Of a DNA stretch of 64,000 bases, positions 33,898-43,604 are shown one piece after another. Source of the DNA: Bacillota bacterium. Lineage in GTDB: Bacteria > Bacillota > UBA4882 > UBA8346. The position numbers were made by a program, and so were the translations under genes. Positions within the stretch are counted from its first letter, which is position 1. Each line of letters opens with the position of its first letter. The stretch is from contig JAEYGI010000011.1 in NCBI GenBank assembly GCA_023402395.1, positions 1-64,000 of the forward strand, written 5' to 3'. Under the pieces are notes generated by a model that made no database searches, was not told the DNA's origin, and was given only the letters and a program-made list of their open reading frames with translations.

Positions 33898-35013
33898 TCA
33901 AGCGATGAAGCTGTGTTCTTTAGCGGGAGCGGTCGATTCCCGGATGACGAGTTCGGCAGGGAGCAGAATTTGGATGTTTTGCAATTGCTGGCTTTCAATG
34001 GCTGCGAATAAGCTTTGACACGTGATCGCGGCCATTGTGGCCACATTCACTTTCAGTGTAGTTAAAGTCGGATAACACTGTTGGCTTTGCTCGATTCCGT
34101 CGAAGCCGAGGACGCTGATATCCTTTGGCACCGAATAGCCGGCGGCTTTAATGGCTTCCATAGCACCAATGGCCATCATGTCGTTGCAGGCGAAAACCGC
34201 GGACGGCGGGGAGGAAACCTCTCCGAGGATCTCTTTCATGGCTTTAAAGCCGCTGTCAAAAGTCCAATCCCCTTCTTTGACGATCTGGGTTTTCCAGTCG
34301 ATGTCGGCGTCGGCCAAGGCTCGTTTGTAGCCTTCGAAACCATCCCGGGCGGTAATGTAGCCCGGGATGCCGGTGATAAAACTGATGTGGCGGTGATTGA
34401 GGCCGATCAGATACTTGACCGCCTCGTAAGCCCCCTTTTCATGGGCAATCTGAATCGACGGCAAGAGATCGTATTGGTTATTGAGAACCACCGCCGGGAA
34501 GTTAAGCCGGATGGCCTCGTCAAGAAATTTAGGATGAATTTTGCTGACGAAGAAAATACCGCAAATCCCCCGCCCCTCCAGGACTTCGGTTAAATCCTCG
34601 TCGTCGCCGATGGTTGTATAGATTAAGTTGTAGCCTTTCTTTTTGCATTCGTTCTCCACGCTGAAAAATAAATCCGCTTTAAAGGGATCGGTAATGCGGA
34701 CAGCGGAGATTTCTTTATGGGAAACCGCGGGCAACAGAAAAATTAAATTGCGGAAATTATGATTTTCCTTCGGCCGAATGGAGGCACTCATGACCCGGGT
34801 TCCCAGCCCGGCAATTTTTTCGACCAAGCCTTCTTGGGCGATCATGGCTAAGGCACGCCGCACTGTGAGCCGATCCACGTTAAACATCAGGCTCAATTCT
34901 CGTTCCGAAGGTAAAAGCTCACCCGCCCGCCATTTCTTCTGACAGATCATTTCCATCAAGCTCTCGTAAACCTGCATATACAGAGGAATTTTAATCTCTC
35001 GATTGACTTGCAT
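33898..35013 (-). CDS. GntR-LacI hybrid regulator (AraR-like)
   Basis: A regulator of 371 residues. The N-terminal GntR winged helix (about 5-75: IPLYMQVYESLMEMI, LLPSERELSLMFNVDRLTVRRALAMIAQEGLV) is fused to a LacI-type periplasmic-binding ligand domain (about 90-371: DISVLGFDGIEQSQQCYPTLTTLKV). This layout matches AraR-type sugar regulators. The ATG at 35013 follows GGGAGAG. It diverges from the sugar-acid operon, and two copies of TATTATACnTGTATA in the shared region probably bind it. Confidence 0.92.
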   Translation of the reverse strand: MQVNREIKIPLYMQVYESLMEMICQKKWRAGELLPSERELSLMFNVDRLTVRRALAMIAQEGLVEKIAGLGTRVMSASIRPKENHNFRNLIFLLPAVSHKEISAVRITDPFKADLFFSVENECKKKGYNLIYTTIGDDEDLTEVLEGRGICGIFFVSKIHPKFLDEAIRLNFPAVVLNNQYDLLPSIQIAHEKGAYEAVKYLIGLNHRHISFITGIPGYITARDGFEGYKRALADADIDWKTQIVKEGDWTFDSGFKAMKEILGEVSSPPSAVFACNDMMAIGAMEAIKAAGYSVPKDISVLGFDGIEQSQQCYPTLTTLKVNVATMAAITCQSLFAAIESQQLQNIQILLPAELVIRESTAPAKEHSFIA

Positions 35014-35046
35014 TGAACTCTCCCGACCAATAGTTTGTGATGCTTG

Positions 35047-35061
35047 TATTATACCTGTATA
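35047..35061 (-). promoter_or_regulatory. GntR operator over the regulator's own -10 region
   Basis: TATTATACCTGTATA. It contains a minus-strand TATAAT -10 box and is 34 bp before the regulator start. It matches the site at 35173-35187 in 14 of 15 bases. Confidence 0.6.
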
Positions 35062-35129
35062 TTCGTAGAATAACATAGTTGGAGAATCTTTGCAACTAAG
35101 TAGTACTGTAGCAATACATGGATAAATGA

Positions 35130-35187
35130 TTGCATTTTTGATAAATTTATGCTAAATTTATAAACACATAGGTATTATACATGTATA
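35130..35187 (+). promoter_or_regulatory. Sugar-acid operon promoter and GntR operator
   Basis: -35 TTGCAT (35130-35135), 17-bp spacer, -10 TAAATT (35153-35158). The operator TATTATACATGTATA (35173-35187) starts about eight bases past the expected transcription start. The leader from there to 35480 is about 290 bp and shows no gene. Confidence 0.6.
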
Positions 35188-35480
35188 GTAATATTCCTTC
35201 CGCGAGATGTTGCAGACCAGAAATTTCACAGCAGGTATTTCTTAATAAAACAGCACTATCCAACATTATCTTCAATGAAAGCAGATCTCAAATATAAAAT
35301 TATGATTAACAGGTTTGATACAGGTTTAATGTCTGGAAATTTAGCAAAGGGCTTGATTTGCCGGCCGGGATTTAATCCGTGCAACAGTTGGATGTAAGGC
35401 CGGCACAATCTACAGACAAGGAGGTGGCGGCAGGTAGCACCTGGTTTCTCAATTAATTCAATTATAAGGGGGAAAAGAAG

Positions 35481-36755
35481 TTGAGAAAGAAAAGGTCTGT
35501 TCTGTTGATTTTACTAGCTTTGGGACTGATGGCCGCCGCAACGGTATCGGCCGCTCCCAAAAAGGTTAAATTGGTCTATTGGACACATTGGGAGCAAAAT
35601 CCGAAATTTAACGCGTACTATGTTGAGGCGGGCAAGGAATTCGCCAAACTCCATCCGGAATGCGCCGGAGTCGAGGTCGTTACCGTGCCGTATTCGGGAT
35701 ATGAGGCCAAGTATTTGGCTTCCTTCATGGCCCGGACCGGAGCGCCGGACCTGTTTAACGGCGCGGCTCATGACTGGGCGGGCAAATATCAATTTGCCGA
35801 CAAAATGCCGGCGGCCATCGCCAAACGAGTCGATGCCGAAGCGGCTACCACCGGAGTTCCGTTCGGCATCTATGGTGGAGCCCGTTATGGTTTCCCGGTT
35901 GAGGGTGGAAATTTTCAATATATGTTTATTAACGTGGATATGTTTAATGAAGCGGGATTGGATCCCAACAAGCCTCCGGCGACGCTTGCCGAATTGTTGA
36001 GCGCTGCCCAAAAGCTGAGCAAATATGACGTCAGCGGCAAGCTGATCCGATCCGGTTACGGACTCCGCTATGCCGGCAATCAAACCGGCATCACCGACAA
36101 ATTCCTGCCGATTCTTCACGCGTATGGCGGGTTGATGGTTGATCCTAAGTACAAGAAAGCGCTCGGCGTGGTCAATAGCCCCGAGGGCATTGCGGCGTTG
36201 CAGTTCTACGGCGATTTGGTCAATAAATATAAAGTAGCCAGTCTAGAGACGGGGAATCCGGAAGCTGCTTTTGGCCAAGGACTGGCCGGGATTATTTTCC
36301 GTGAATCCTGGCTGCCCGGATGGCTTGCTTCCAACGCGCCCAATATCAAATATAAAGTATACCCCCTGCCGTCCCAAAAGGTCGCCCCGGGACCAGGAGC
36401 GCTTTTTGGATGGGCTGATCTGGTGTACAAGCACAGTCCCAATAAGAAATTGGCCTGGGAATTCTTAAACTTTATGTGGTCCAAGGAGAATGATCTCGCC
36501 CGAGCGACCGCTCAAGGTATCACGCCAATCTTCAAATCGAATTTTGAATCGGATTTCATGAGGAAACGTCCGGACTATATGGCTATCACTGAAATGGCCA
36601 AACGTCCCCCGGCGCCGTCCTACTTCCATCCGAAAATGAATGAGGTAGCCTCAGCATACGGAGACGCGATTTTAGAGGTCATCTATGGCCGTAGGGACGC
36701 CAAAACCGCATTGAACGCCGCAGCGGCCAAGATCGACCGAATTCTCAAACAATAA
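35481..36755 (+). CDS. Carbohydrate ABC importer substrate-binding protein
   Basis: A secreted binding protein of 424 residues. The signal peptide is at 1-24 (KKRSVLLILLALGLMAAATVSAAP) without lipobox cysteine. The mature part is SBP_bac_1-like (KLVYWTHWEQNPKF, GAPDLFNGAAHDWAGKY, FMWSKENDLA). The start is TTG with AAGGGGG upstream. It is first in the GntR-controlled operon, followed by a hairpin that may raise its level over the permeases. Given the downstream aldonate dehydratases, the ligand could be a sugar acid or a sugar oxidised inside the cell. Confidence 0.9.
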   Translation: MRKKRSVLLILLALGLMAAATVSAAPKKVKLVYWTHWEQNPKFNAYYVEAGKEFAKLHPECAGVEVVTVPYSGYEAKYLASFMARTGAPDLFNGAAHDWAGKYQFADKMPAAIAKRVDAEAATTGVPFGIYGGARYGFPVEGGNFQYMFINVDMFNEAGLDPNKPPATLAELLSAAQKLSKYDVSGKLIRSGYGLRYAGNQTGITDKFLPILHAYGGLMVDPKYKKALGVVNSPEGIAALQFYGDLVNKYKVASLETGNPEAAFGQGLAGIIFRESWLPGWLASNAPNIKYKVYPLPSQKVAPGPGALFGWADLVYKHSPNKKLAWEFLNFMWSKENDLARATAQGITPIFKSNFESDFMRKRPDYMAITEMAKRPPAPSYFHPKMNEVASAYGDAILEVIYGRRDAKTALNAAAAKIDRILKQ

Positions 36756-36763
36756 TTCGTTCG

Positions 36764-36808
36764 GCTCAAGGGACGGGAAGCATCCCGTCCCTTGAGCGGC
36801 TTCTTTTT
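36764..36808 (+). terminator. Intra-operon terminator/attenuator
   Basis: Perfect 15-bp arms GCTCAAGGGACGGGA (36764-36778) and its complement (36783-36797), a four-base loop, then TTCTTTTT. It lies between the binding-protein and permease genes and should keep the binding protein in excess. Confidence 0.85.
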
Positions 36809-36843
36809 CAGTCAAGCGCTAAACTGGATGCGAGGTGCTTTTG

Positions 36844-37767
36844 ATGGGGTTTACTAACGGTAAGGTAGGATTTAAGGAATTGTTTTCCGGAAAGACCTTC
36901 TCCGGCAAGCAGGCCAGGATTGGATGCGCTTTTATTTTACCGGCCGTCTTTTATTTTGTGATGGTATACTTTTACCCTTTGATGCAATCGATCGGTTTGT
37001 CCCTTTTTTCAGGCGGTTTTGGGGAAACGCCGCGATTCGTTGGTTTTAACAATTACATCTCGGTCTTTACGGACTCGATATTTTGGATGACGGTCAAAAA
37101 CACGGCTTACTTTGTAATCCTTTCTGTGCCGGGCACGGTGTTTTTGGCGCTGATGGTCGCCTTGTTATTGAACAGGATTGAAAACAAGAAGTTTCGGGAC
37201 TTCTTAAGCAGCGCTTATTTCCTCCCCTTGGTGATTTCATTGGTGGCCGCCGCGCTGATCTGGGGCTGGATTTATCAGCCGTTGTACGGATTGGCGAACT
37301 TCTTCCTGTCAGCCATCGGATTAAAACCGTTGCAATGGCTCAGTTCAACGACTCAGGTTATGCCGTCGCTGGCGATCATCAACATTTGGCTGCGAATCGG
37401 ATTTGACACCGTCATTTTTCTGGCCGCGCTGCAGAGCATTCCGGAGCAGTTGATCGAAGCGGCCAAGATCGACGGAGCCACGGCGCCCAAAGTCTTTCGC
37501 CATATCACCCTGCCTTTGTTGAATTCCCAGATCGTCATGGTCGTAATTTTGGAGTTAATCTTTGCCTTCAAGGTGTTTGATCAAATCTATGCAACCACCG
37601 AAGGCGGTCCGGCCAATGCCAGCCGAGTCATCATCCTCTACCTTTATGATTTGGCGTTTAAGTGGTTCAAATTCGGGGAAGCGTCAGTGGTCGCGATCTT
37701 CGTCTTCGTTACGCTATTGCTCGTCAGTTTGCTGCAATGGGTATTTTTCCGCAAGACCGCGAACTGA
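36844..37767 (+). CDS. Carbohydrate ABC permease, MalF type
   Basis: A permease of 307 residues with six membrane segments. The EAA loop is QLIEAAKIDGATAPKVFRHITLPLL. The ATG at 36844 has GAGGTG six bases upstream; a GTG at 36835 lies inside that ribosome site. It is partnered with the MalG-type permease encoded next. No ATPase gene is present in the operon, so a shared ATPase is implied. Confidence 0.92.
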   Translation: MGFTNGKVGFKELFSGKTFSGKQARIGCAFILPAVFYFVMVYFYPLMQSIGLSLFSGGFGETPRFVGFNNYISVFTDSIFWMTVKNTAYFVILSVPGTVFLALMVALLLNRIENKKFRDFLSSAYFLPLVISLVAAALIWGWIYQPLYGLANFFLSAIGLKPLQWLSSTTQVMPSLAIINIWLRIGFDTVIFLAALQSIPEQLIEAAKIDGATAPKVFRHITLPLLNSQIVMVVILELIFAFKVFDQIYATTEGGPANASRVIILYLYDLAFKWFKFGEASVVAIFVFVTLLLVSLLQWVFFRKTAN

Positions 37768-37796
37768 AACTTTGCTTGATAAGGTAAGGTGGAATA

Positions 37797-38666
37797 ATGA
37801 AAAACATTCAAATTGAAAGCAGTCAAATCGCGACCATGAGCCGGAGGTCATGGAATTTAAGTTGGATGTTGACCCTATTGGTTACCGTCGGGGCCATTCT
37901 CATGGTAATGCCGTTTTTATGGATGTTGTTTACTTCGTTGAAAACCCCCGCCGAGATTCAGCGGATCCCCTTATCGTTTTTTCCGGATAACTTCTTCAAT
38001 TTTCGAAATTATATCGAATTGTTTCAACGGCAGCCGTTTCATTTATATATCTGGAATACCGTTTTAGTCTCGGGTGTCAGCACGTTTACCAGCGTAATCG
38101 TCTCCGCCATGGCGGGATACGGTTTCTCCAAGTACAACTTTCCACTCAAGGAATTTTGGTTTTTCAGCATTTTGGCGTTATTGATGATCCCGTTCCAAGC
38201 CATTGTCATTCCGCTGTATCAATGGGTGGTTCAATTCGGGCTGGTCAATACCTATATCGGTTTGATGCTCCCCCAATTCGTCAGCGCCTTCGGTGTCTTC
38301 CTGATGCGGGAGGCCGTTGACGGCATCCCCGATGATTATATTAATTCCGCCCGGATTGACGGATGTTCGGAGCTGGGAATCTTTTTCCGGATTATTTTGC
38401 CCTCGATTACGCCTTCCTTGGCGGCCCTGACCATTATCAAATTCTTATGGACCTGGAATGAGTTGTTCTGGCCGCTGGTCTGCACTAACAGCGAGACCAT
38501 GAAGGTGATCACCTTGGGCCTGGCTTCCTTCAGCAACCAGTACTTCGTCGAATATAATCTGGCGACTGCGGCGTCAGTAATCAGCATCGTTCCAATTTTA
38601 ATTATATTCCTCGCTTTTCAGCGTTGGATGGTAAAAGCGGTCGTCATGACCGGCATCAAGGGATAA
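37797..38666 (+). CDS. Carbohydrate ABC permease, MalG type
   Basis: A permease of 289 residues, six membrane segments, EAA-type loop DDYINSARIDGCSELGIFFRIILPS and the MalG-like end WMVKAVVMTGIKG. AAGGTGG precedes the ATG, 29 bp after the MalF-type gene. The first position of the loop motif is Asn-Ser rather than Glu-Ala, a common variant. Confidence 0.92.
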   Translation: MKNIQIESSQIATMSRRSWNLSWMLTLLVTVGAILMVMPFLWMLFTSLKTPAEIQRIPLSFFPDNFFNFRNYIELFQRQPFHLYIWNTVLVSGVSTFTSVIVSAMAGYGFSKYNFPLKEFWFFSILALLMIPFQAIVIPLYQWVVQFGLVNTYIGLMLPQFVSAFGVFLMREAVDGIPDDYINSARIDGCSELGIFFRIILPSITPSLAALTIIKFLWTWNELFWPLVCTNSETMKVITLGLASFSNQYFVEYNLATAASVISIVPILIIFLAFQRWMVKAVVMTGIKG

Positions 38667-38711
38667 ACGGCCGGATAATTCGGAGCAGTTCAACTACAAG
38701 GAGTGTTTGTT

Positions 38712-39764
38712 ATGGAAAAGCGACAACTCGGAGATTCCGATCTTTATTTGAGTTCGCTCGGCATGGGCTGTTGGGCTTATGGCGGCGGCGCATATTGGGG
38801 GGCGCAGAGTCAGCAGGATGTGGACGCGGTAGTGAGGGCCGCGCTTGATCAAGGAATCAATTATTTCGATACCGCCGAAGCCTATAACGACGGGGCGAGC
38901 GAACGTTCTCTGGGCCTGGCCTTCAAAGGGCGGCGGCACGAAGCGGTTATCGGCACCAAGGTCAGCACCTCCAATACCAAGGCCGCCATGCTGCGTGAGC
39001 ATTGCGAGGCCAGCTTAAAACGGCTGAATACCGATTATATCGACCTCTACATGCTGCACTGGCCGATCAATCCCAAAGCCATCGAGCATTTTTCACCAGA
39101 GCAATCCCTAGTCGCCGATCCACCCACGGTGGCGGAAGCCTTCGCCACGTTGGAGGCGTTGCGGCGAGAAGGAAAGATCCGGGCCATCGGTGTCAGCAAT
39201 CATGGCGTCCGGCAAATGACCGAAGTCATTGAGACAGGCGTAAAGATCGTCGCCAACGAATTGCCCTACAATCTGATTTCACGGGCGATTGAGCCGGAAA
39301 TTCTTCCGTTCTGCGTCAAAAACGGTGTCGGAGTTTTGGGGTACATGGCGCTGCAGCAGGGCGTCCTGGCCGGAATTTACCCCGATTTTGACAGCATTCC
39401 GCCGGCTCAGGCCCATTCCCGCCATTTCCACCAGCGCCGGGGCGGTGACCAATCGCGCCACGGCGAGGAAGGGGCCGAAGCGGAAATTCAAACCTTGCTG
39501 GACGGGATGAAAAAAATCGCCGCGGACCTCAATCTGACGGTTCCCGCGCTGGCTTTGGCCTGGGCCATGGCTAACCGAGCCATCGCCTGCACGCTGGTGG
39601 GCTCCAGAAATGTGGATGAACTGAAGCTGAACATCGCCACCGCTTCGTACCGGCTGGCTCCGGACGTAATCACCCGGCTAAATCAATTGAGCGATCCGGT
39701 CCTCGCCAAGCTGGGAGCCAACCCCGATTATTACGAATCGCGCTCCCAGAGCCGGATTTTTTAA
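38712..39764 (+). CDS. Aldo/keto reductase
   Basis: A TIM-barrel oxidoreductase of 350 residues. The catalytic tetrad is visible: Asp and Tyr in YFDTAEAYNDG, Lys in GTKVST and His in YMLHWPI. The NADP-binding end segment LVGSRNVDELKLNI is present. AAGGAG is eight bases before the ATG at 38712. It probably oxidises or reduces the imported sugar or its lactone, feeding the dehydratases downstream. A charged insertion around residues 225-260 (HSRHFHQRRGGDQSRHGEEG) is longer than in many relatives. Confidence 0.9.
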   Translation: MEKRQLGDSDLYLSSLGMGCWAYGGGAYWGAQSQQDVDAVVRAALDQGINYFDTAEAYNDGASERSLGLAFKGRRHEAVIGTKVSTSNTKAAMLREHCEASLKRLNTDYIDLYMLHWPINPKAIEHFSPEQSLVADPPTVAEAFATLEALRREGKIRAIGVSNHGVRQMTEVIETGVKIVANELPYNLISRAIEPEILPFCVKNGVGVLGYMALQQGVLAGIYPDFDSIPPAQAHSRHFHQRRGGDQSRHGEEGAEAEIQTLLDGMKKIAADLNLTVPALALAWAMANRAIACTLVGSRNVDELKLNIATASYRLAPDVITRLNQLSDPVLAKLGANPDYYESRSQSRIF

Positions 39765-39772
39765 AGTCATGC

Positions 39773-39816
39773 GATAAAGTCTCCCCCGTTCAACAAACGA
39801 CTTTATCCTTTGTTTC
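39773..39816 (+). terminator. Hairpin between the reductase and dehydratase genes
   Basis: GATAAAGTC (39773-39781) pairs with GACTTTATC (39799-39807), followed by the T-rich CTTTGTTTCTCTT. It may reduce read-through into dgoD. Confidence 0.55.
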
Positions 39817-39896
39817 TCTTAGCTTTTAAGTACCTGACGTTTTCAAAGAATCAGCATCAATCATTCGAATCGAATCTGGGTTGAAGGAGAAACATC

Positions 39897-41045
39897 ATGA
39901 AAATTAAAAGCCTGGAATTATTTAAGGTCCCGCCGCGCTGGCTGTTCCTGAAGGTCACCACCGAATCGGGGCTGACCGGCTGGGGCGAGCCGGTGGTCGA
40001 AGGCAAAGCGGACACCGTGGCCGCCGCAGTCGAAGAGATGCGGGAATACCTGATCGGCCGGAACGCCCACGACATCGAAGACATCTGGCAAGTATTGTAC
40101 CGGTGCGCCTTCTATCGCGGCGGCCCGATTCTGACCAGCGCCATTTCTGGGATCGAGCAAGCCTTGTGGGATATCAAGGGGAAAGCGTTGAATGTTCCGG
40201 TCTATCAATTGCTGGGCGGCGCGGTGCGCGACAAATTGCGCGTCTACTGTTGGATCGGCGGTGACCGGCCCCATGAGGTGGCGGCCGCGGCCAAGGAAAA
40301 GTTCGCTCAGGGGTATACCGCGGTCAAAATGAACGCTACGCCGGAGATTGCCTGGATCGACAATTATAAAGTGGTCGAGGACGTGCTGGCCCGGGTCGGG
40401 TCCATCCGCGACGAGCTTGGCTACAAAATCGACATCGCCTTGGATTTCCACGGCCGGGTTCATAAGGCGATGGCCCGGGTGCTGATGAAAGAGTTGGAGC
40501 CCTACAAGCTGATGTTCATCGAGGAGCCGGTGCTGACCGAGAACGAGGAAGCCTTCGTCGAACTGCGCCGGCATACGTCGATCCCGATTGCCACCGGCGA
40601 ACGGAACTATACCCGCTGGGGATTTAAAAATCTGCTGACGCAGGGCGGGGTCGACATCATCCAGCCCGACCTGAGCCATGCCGGCGGAATTCTGGAAGTC
40701 AAAAAGATCGCGGCCATGGCCGAAGCCTACGATATCGCCGTAGCGCCCCACTGCCCGCTGGGCCCGATAGCATTAGCCGCCAGCGTCCAGTTGGACTTCT
40801 GCACGCCGAACGCGTTTATTCAGGAGCAGAGTCTCGGGATCCATTACAACCAGGGATCCGATCTTTTGGATTACCTGATCGACCGGACTGTCTTCGAATA
40901 TAAAGAAGGGTATATCAATAAACTCACCGGTCCGGGGCTAGGCATCGAAGTTAATGAAGCCAGGGTCCGGGAAATGGCCAAGATCGGCCATCAGTGGAAG
41001 AATCCGGTCTGGCGCACTTTTGACGGGCTTCCCGCCGAGTGGTGA
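39897..41045 (+). CDS. dgoD: D-galactonate dehydratase
   Basis: A protein of 382 residues of the enolase superfamily, very close to E. coli DgoD across its length (VPPRWLFLKV, GWGEPVVEGKA, YRGGPIL, LDFHGRV, IEEPVL, PDLSHAGG, APHCPLGPIALA, LPAEW end). The metal and catalytic residues fall at the same numbers as in E. coli: Asp183, His185, Glu209, Glu235 and His285. It dehydrates D-galactonate (or a close aldonate) to 2-keto-3-deoxygalactonate in the cytosol. The aldolase encoded next would cleave that product. No kinase of the DgoK type is nearby, favouring a non-phosphorylated route. Confidence 0.93.
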   Translation: MKIKSLELFKVPPRWLFLKVTTESGLTGWGEPVVEGKADTVAAAVEEMREYLIGRNAHDIEDIWQVLYRCAFYRGGPILTSAISGIEQALWDIKGKALNVPVYQLLGGAVRDKLRVYCWIGGDRPHEVAAAAKEKFAQGYTAVKMNATPEIAWIDNYKVVEDVLARVGSIRDELGYKIDIALDFHGRVHKAMARVLMKELEPYKLMFIEEPVLTENEEAFVELRRHTSIPIATGERNYTRWGFKNLLTQGGVDIIQPDLSHAGGILEVKKIAAMAEAYDIAVAPHCPLGPIALAASVQLDFCTPNAFIQEQSLGIHYNQGSDLLDYLIDRTVFEYKEGYINKLTGPGLGIEVNEARVREMAKIGHQWKNPVWRTFDGLPAEW

Positions 41046-41072
41046 CTTCGCTTGATTCAAGGAGGTAGCGTC

Positions 41073-41879
41073 ATGAACCAAATTTTAAGGGAGCTGAAGC
41101 ACAAGCTCAGTTCCGGTGCGTCGATCATCGGCCCGTTTATGAAAACTTCCGATCCCGCGTTGGTCGAGGCCGCCGGATATTCGGGGTTTGATTTCGTGAT
41201 TTTGGATACCGAACATGGGCCCTGCACCATCGAGACCATGCAAAATCTGGTCCGGGCGGCGCTGGTCGGAGGGGTGCTGCCGGTGATCCGCGTCCAGGAC
41301 AGTAGTGAGAGCAGTATCGGAAAAGCCTTGGATATCGGCGCGTTGGGAATTCAGGTTCCACAGGTGCAAAGCGCCGCGCAAGCCCATGAGATTATCGGCC
41401 GGGCCAAGTTTTACCCTCAGGGCGAGCGGGGAGTATGCCGTTTTGTGAGAGCGGCCCAATATTCGGCCATGAACCGCTTCGATTATTTCAAAGACGCCAA
41501 TGAGGCCTTGATCATCCTCCAACTCGAAGGGGAAGAGGCCGTCCGCAACCTCGACGCGATTCTGGAAGTCGTCGGGATCGACATTTTGTTTATCGGACCG
41601 TATGATCTGTCGCAATCGTTGGGAGTGCCGGGGGAGATCACTAACCCGCTCGTCATCGAAAAGATGCAATACATCGTCAGCAAAGCCAAGGCCAAGGGAA
41701 TGGTGGTCGGCACGTTCCTCGACAAGCCGGAGATGATTCAGCAATGGAAAGAGACCGGCATTCAATATCTGTCGTATTCCGTTGATGTCGGCATTTTCCT
41801 GGAAGCCTGCCGGGCCATTGTCGAACACGGTGCGGCCAACCGGAGGACCATCGGCTCCGATAAGCATGCTGCCATGTAA
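41073..41879 (+). CDS. HpcH/HpaI-family 2-keto-3-deoxy sugar-acid aldolase
   Basis: A class II aldolase of 268 residues. The metal and substrate segments are visible: FVILDTEHGP, RVQDSSESSIGKALDIGALGIQVPQV, QLEGEEAV and FIGPYDLSQSLG, with the conserved Arg, Glu and Asp. Family members cleave 2-keto-3-deoxy acids to pyruvate and an aldehyde. Directly after dgoD, it is the expected second step for the aldonate pathway. AAGGAGG precedes the ATG at 41073. Confidence 0.9.
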   Translation: MNQILRELKHKLSSGASIIGPFMKTSDPALVEAAGYSGFDFVILDTEHGPCTIETMQNLVRAALVGGVLPVIRVQDSSESSIGKALDIGALGIQVPQVQSAAQAHEIIGRAKFYPQGERGVCRFVRAAQYSAMNRFDYFKDANEALIILQLEGEEAVRNLDAILEVVGIDILFIGPYDLSQSLGVPGEITNPLVIEKMQYIVSKAKAKGMVVGTFLDKPEMIQQWKETGIQYLSYSVDVGIFLEACRAIVEHGAANRRTIGSDKHAAM

Positions 41880-41912
41880 TAATCAAAATTATTTAAGGAT
41901 TTGGAGGAAACA

Positions 41913-43604
41913 ATGAATCAATTTCAGGACAACCATGAATTTCTCCAACGGACCGAGAATGCAAGGGCCAGAGCGTTACTGAAGGCCATGGGATATACCA
42001 GCGACGATCTCAAGCGGCCCCGCATCGGAGTGGCCAACTCCTGGGGCGAAACCAGCCCGGGCCATATTCATCTGCGCTCGGTGGCGGACGCGGTAAAGGC
42101 CGGGATCTGGCAAGCCGGCGGAACGCCATATGAATTCGGCAGTTTCGCCCAATGCCCGATGGCCGTCGGCGGGCACGGCATGCGCTACGACACGCCGACC
42201 CGCGACATTATCGCCGCCGAAGTGGAAGCGTCCACTTGGATTCATATGTTCGACGCGCTAGTGATGATCAGTTCCTGCGACAAAAACGTGCCCGGCCACT
42301 TACTGGCCGCCGCCCGGCTCGACATCCCGGTGATCCTGGTTCCGGGCGGGCCCATGGATGCCGGGCGCTATCAGGGCCAGGATATCGTGACCACGACCTT
42401 GGATGCCGAATGCTGGGCCTATGGTGTCGGAAAACCGCACGTTGGCCTGGAAGAGATTGACCGGCTGGAGGATGCCGCCTGTCCGGGCGCCGGTTCCTGC
42501 GCGCTGCTTGGTACCGCTAATACCATGCAATGCCTGGCGGAAGCGATGGGATTCGCCCTGCCCGGCGCGGGCACCGCCCTGGCGGTCTCCGCCAAACGGC
42601 TCCGGATCGCCAAGGAGTCGGGCCGCCGCATCGTTGGGATGGTTAAAGAAGGCATTACCTCCGGGAAAATCATGACCCGGGAAAACTTAATCAACGCCAT
42701 CCGGGTGCTGCACGCCATCGGCGGCTCCACCAACGCGGTCCTTCATCTGCTGGCCTTTGCCTATGAAAAAGGCTTCGACGATCAGATCAATCTGGAACTC
42801 GTCGAAAAACTGGGACAGGAGACCCCTTGCATCGCCGCGGTCCGGCCCAGCGGTCCCTATACTATGGGCGATTTTGACGAAGCCGGTGGAGTTCAGGCCA
42901 TTATGAAACGGCTGGAGCATGTCTTGCACCGGGAAGTGATCACCGTCACCGGCGCGACCCTTGGAACCAACCTGGAAAGCGTAAAGCCGATCGACTCCCC
43001 GGTGATTACTAGCCTCGAAAAGCCGGTCAACCGGGGCGGGCTGGCAGTGTTGCGCGGCAGCCTGGCGCAATCGGCGGTAGTCCGTCCCACGGTCATTCCG
43101 CCGGAGATGATGCGGCATACCGGACCGGCCAAAGTCTTCAACGGCCAGGAAGAAGCTTTGGCCGCGCTGCAGGCCGGCAAAGTCCAGCCCGGCGACGTGG
43201 TGGTCGTCCGCTACGAAGGGCCAAAGGGCGGCCCCGGACTCACTGAAGTCTTCAAAGTCATCGGCTATATGAACGCCGCCGGTCTGGAGACCAAATGCGC
43301 CCTGATCACCGACGGCAAGATCTCCGGATTCGCCAAGGGGCCGTTCATCTGCCAGGTCACTCCGGAAGCGGCTGACGGAGGACCGCTCGCCATCGTGAAG
43401 GATGGCGACCGGATTGAGATCGATATTCCCGACCGTAAACTAAACCTGTTGATCGACGAAGCGGAGTTCGAAAAGCGCTTCGCCGAATTTACCCCGTTGC
43501 CGCCCCGGGTCAGCGATGGCTTCCTGACCGTCTATGCCCGGCTGGCCAATCCGGCTGGAAAAGGCGCCGGGATCAACCTGAGATTGGGCCCGGGGAGCAA
43601 ATGA
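41913..43604 (+). CDS. IlvD/Edd-family dehydratase
   Basis: A protein of 563 residues, full length for the family. Fe-S and substrate motifs are SSCDKNVPGH, ACPGAGSCALLGTANTM, GGSTNAVLHL and ITDGKISGFAKGPF. The first cysteine used by [2Fe-2S] members is absent (SPGHIHL), as in the oxygen-labile [4Fe-4S] E. coli IlvD type. In this operon a sugar-acid dehydratase is more likely than a branched-chain amino-acid enzyme, making it a second dehydratase beside DgoD with a different stereochemical preference. GGAGG is five bases before the ATG at 41913. Confidence 0.88.
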   Translation: MNQFQDNHEFLQRTENARARALLKAMGYTSDDLKRPRIGVANSWGETSPGHIHLRSVADAVKAGIWQAGGTPYEFGSFAQCPMAVGGHGMRYDTPTRDIIAAEVEASTWIHMFDALVMISSCDKNVPGHLLAAARLDIPVILVPGGPMDAGRYQGQDIVTTTLDAECWAYGVGKPHVGLEEIDRLEDAACPGAGSCALLGTANTMQCLAEAMGFALPGAGTALAVSAKRLRIAKESGRRIVGMVKEGITSGKIMTRENLINAIRVLHAIGGSTNAVLHLLAFAYEKGFDDQINLELVEKLGQETPCIAAVRPSGPYTMGDFDEAGGVQAIMKRLEHVLHREVITVTGATLGTNLESVKPIDSPVITSLEKPVNRGGLAVLRGSLAQSAVVRPTVIPPEMMRHTGPAKVFNGQEEALAALQAGKVQPGDVVVVRYEGPKGGPGLTEVFKVIGYMNAAGLETKCALITDGKISGFAKGPFICQVTPEAADGGPLAIVKDGDRIEIDIPDRKLNLLIDEAEFEKRFAEFTPLPPRVSDGFLTVYARLANPAGKGAGINLRLGPGSK

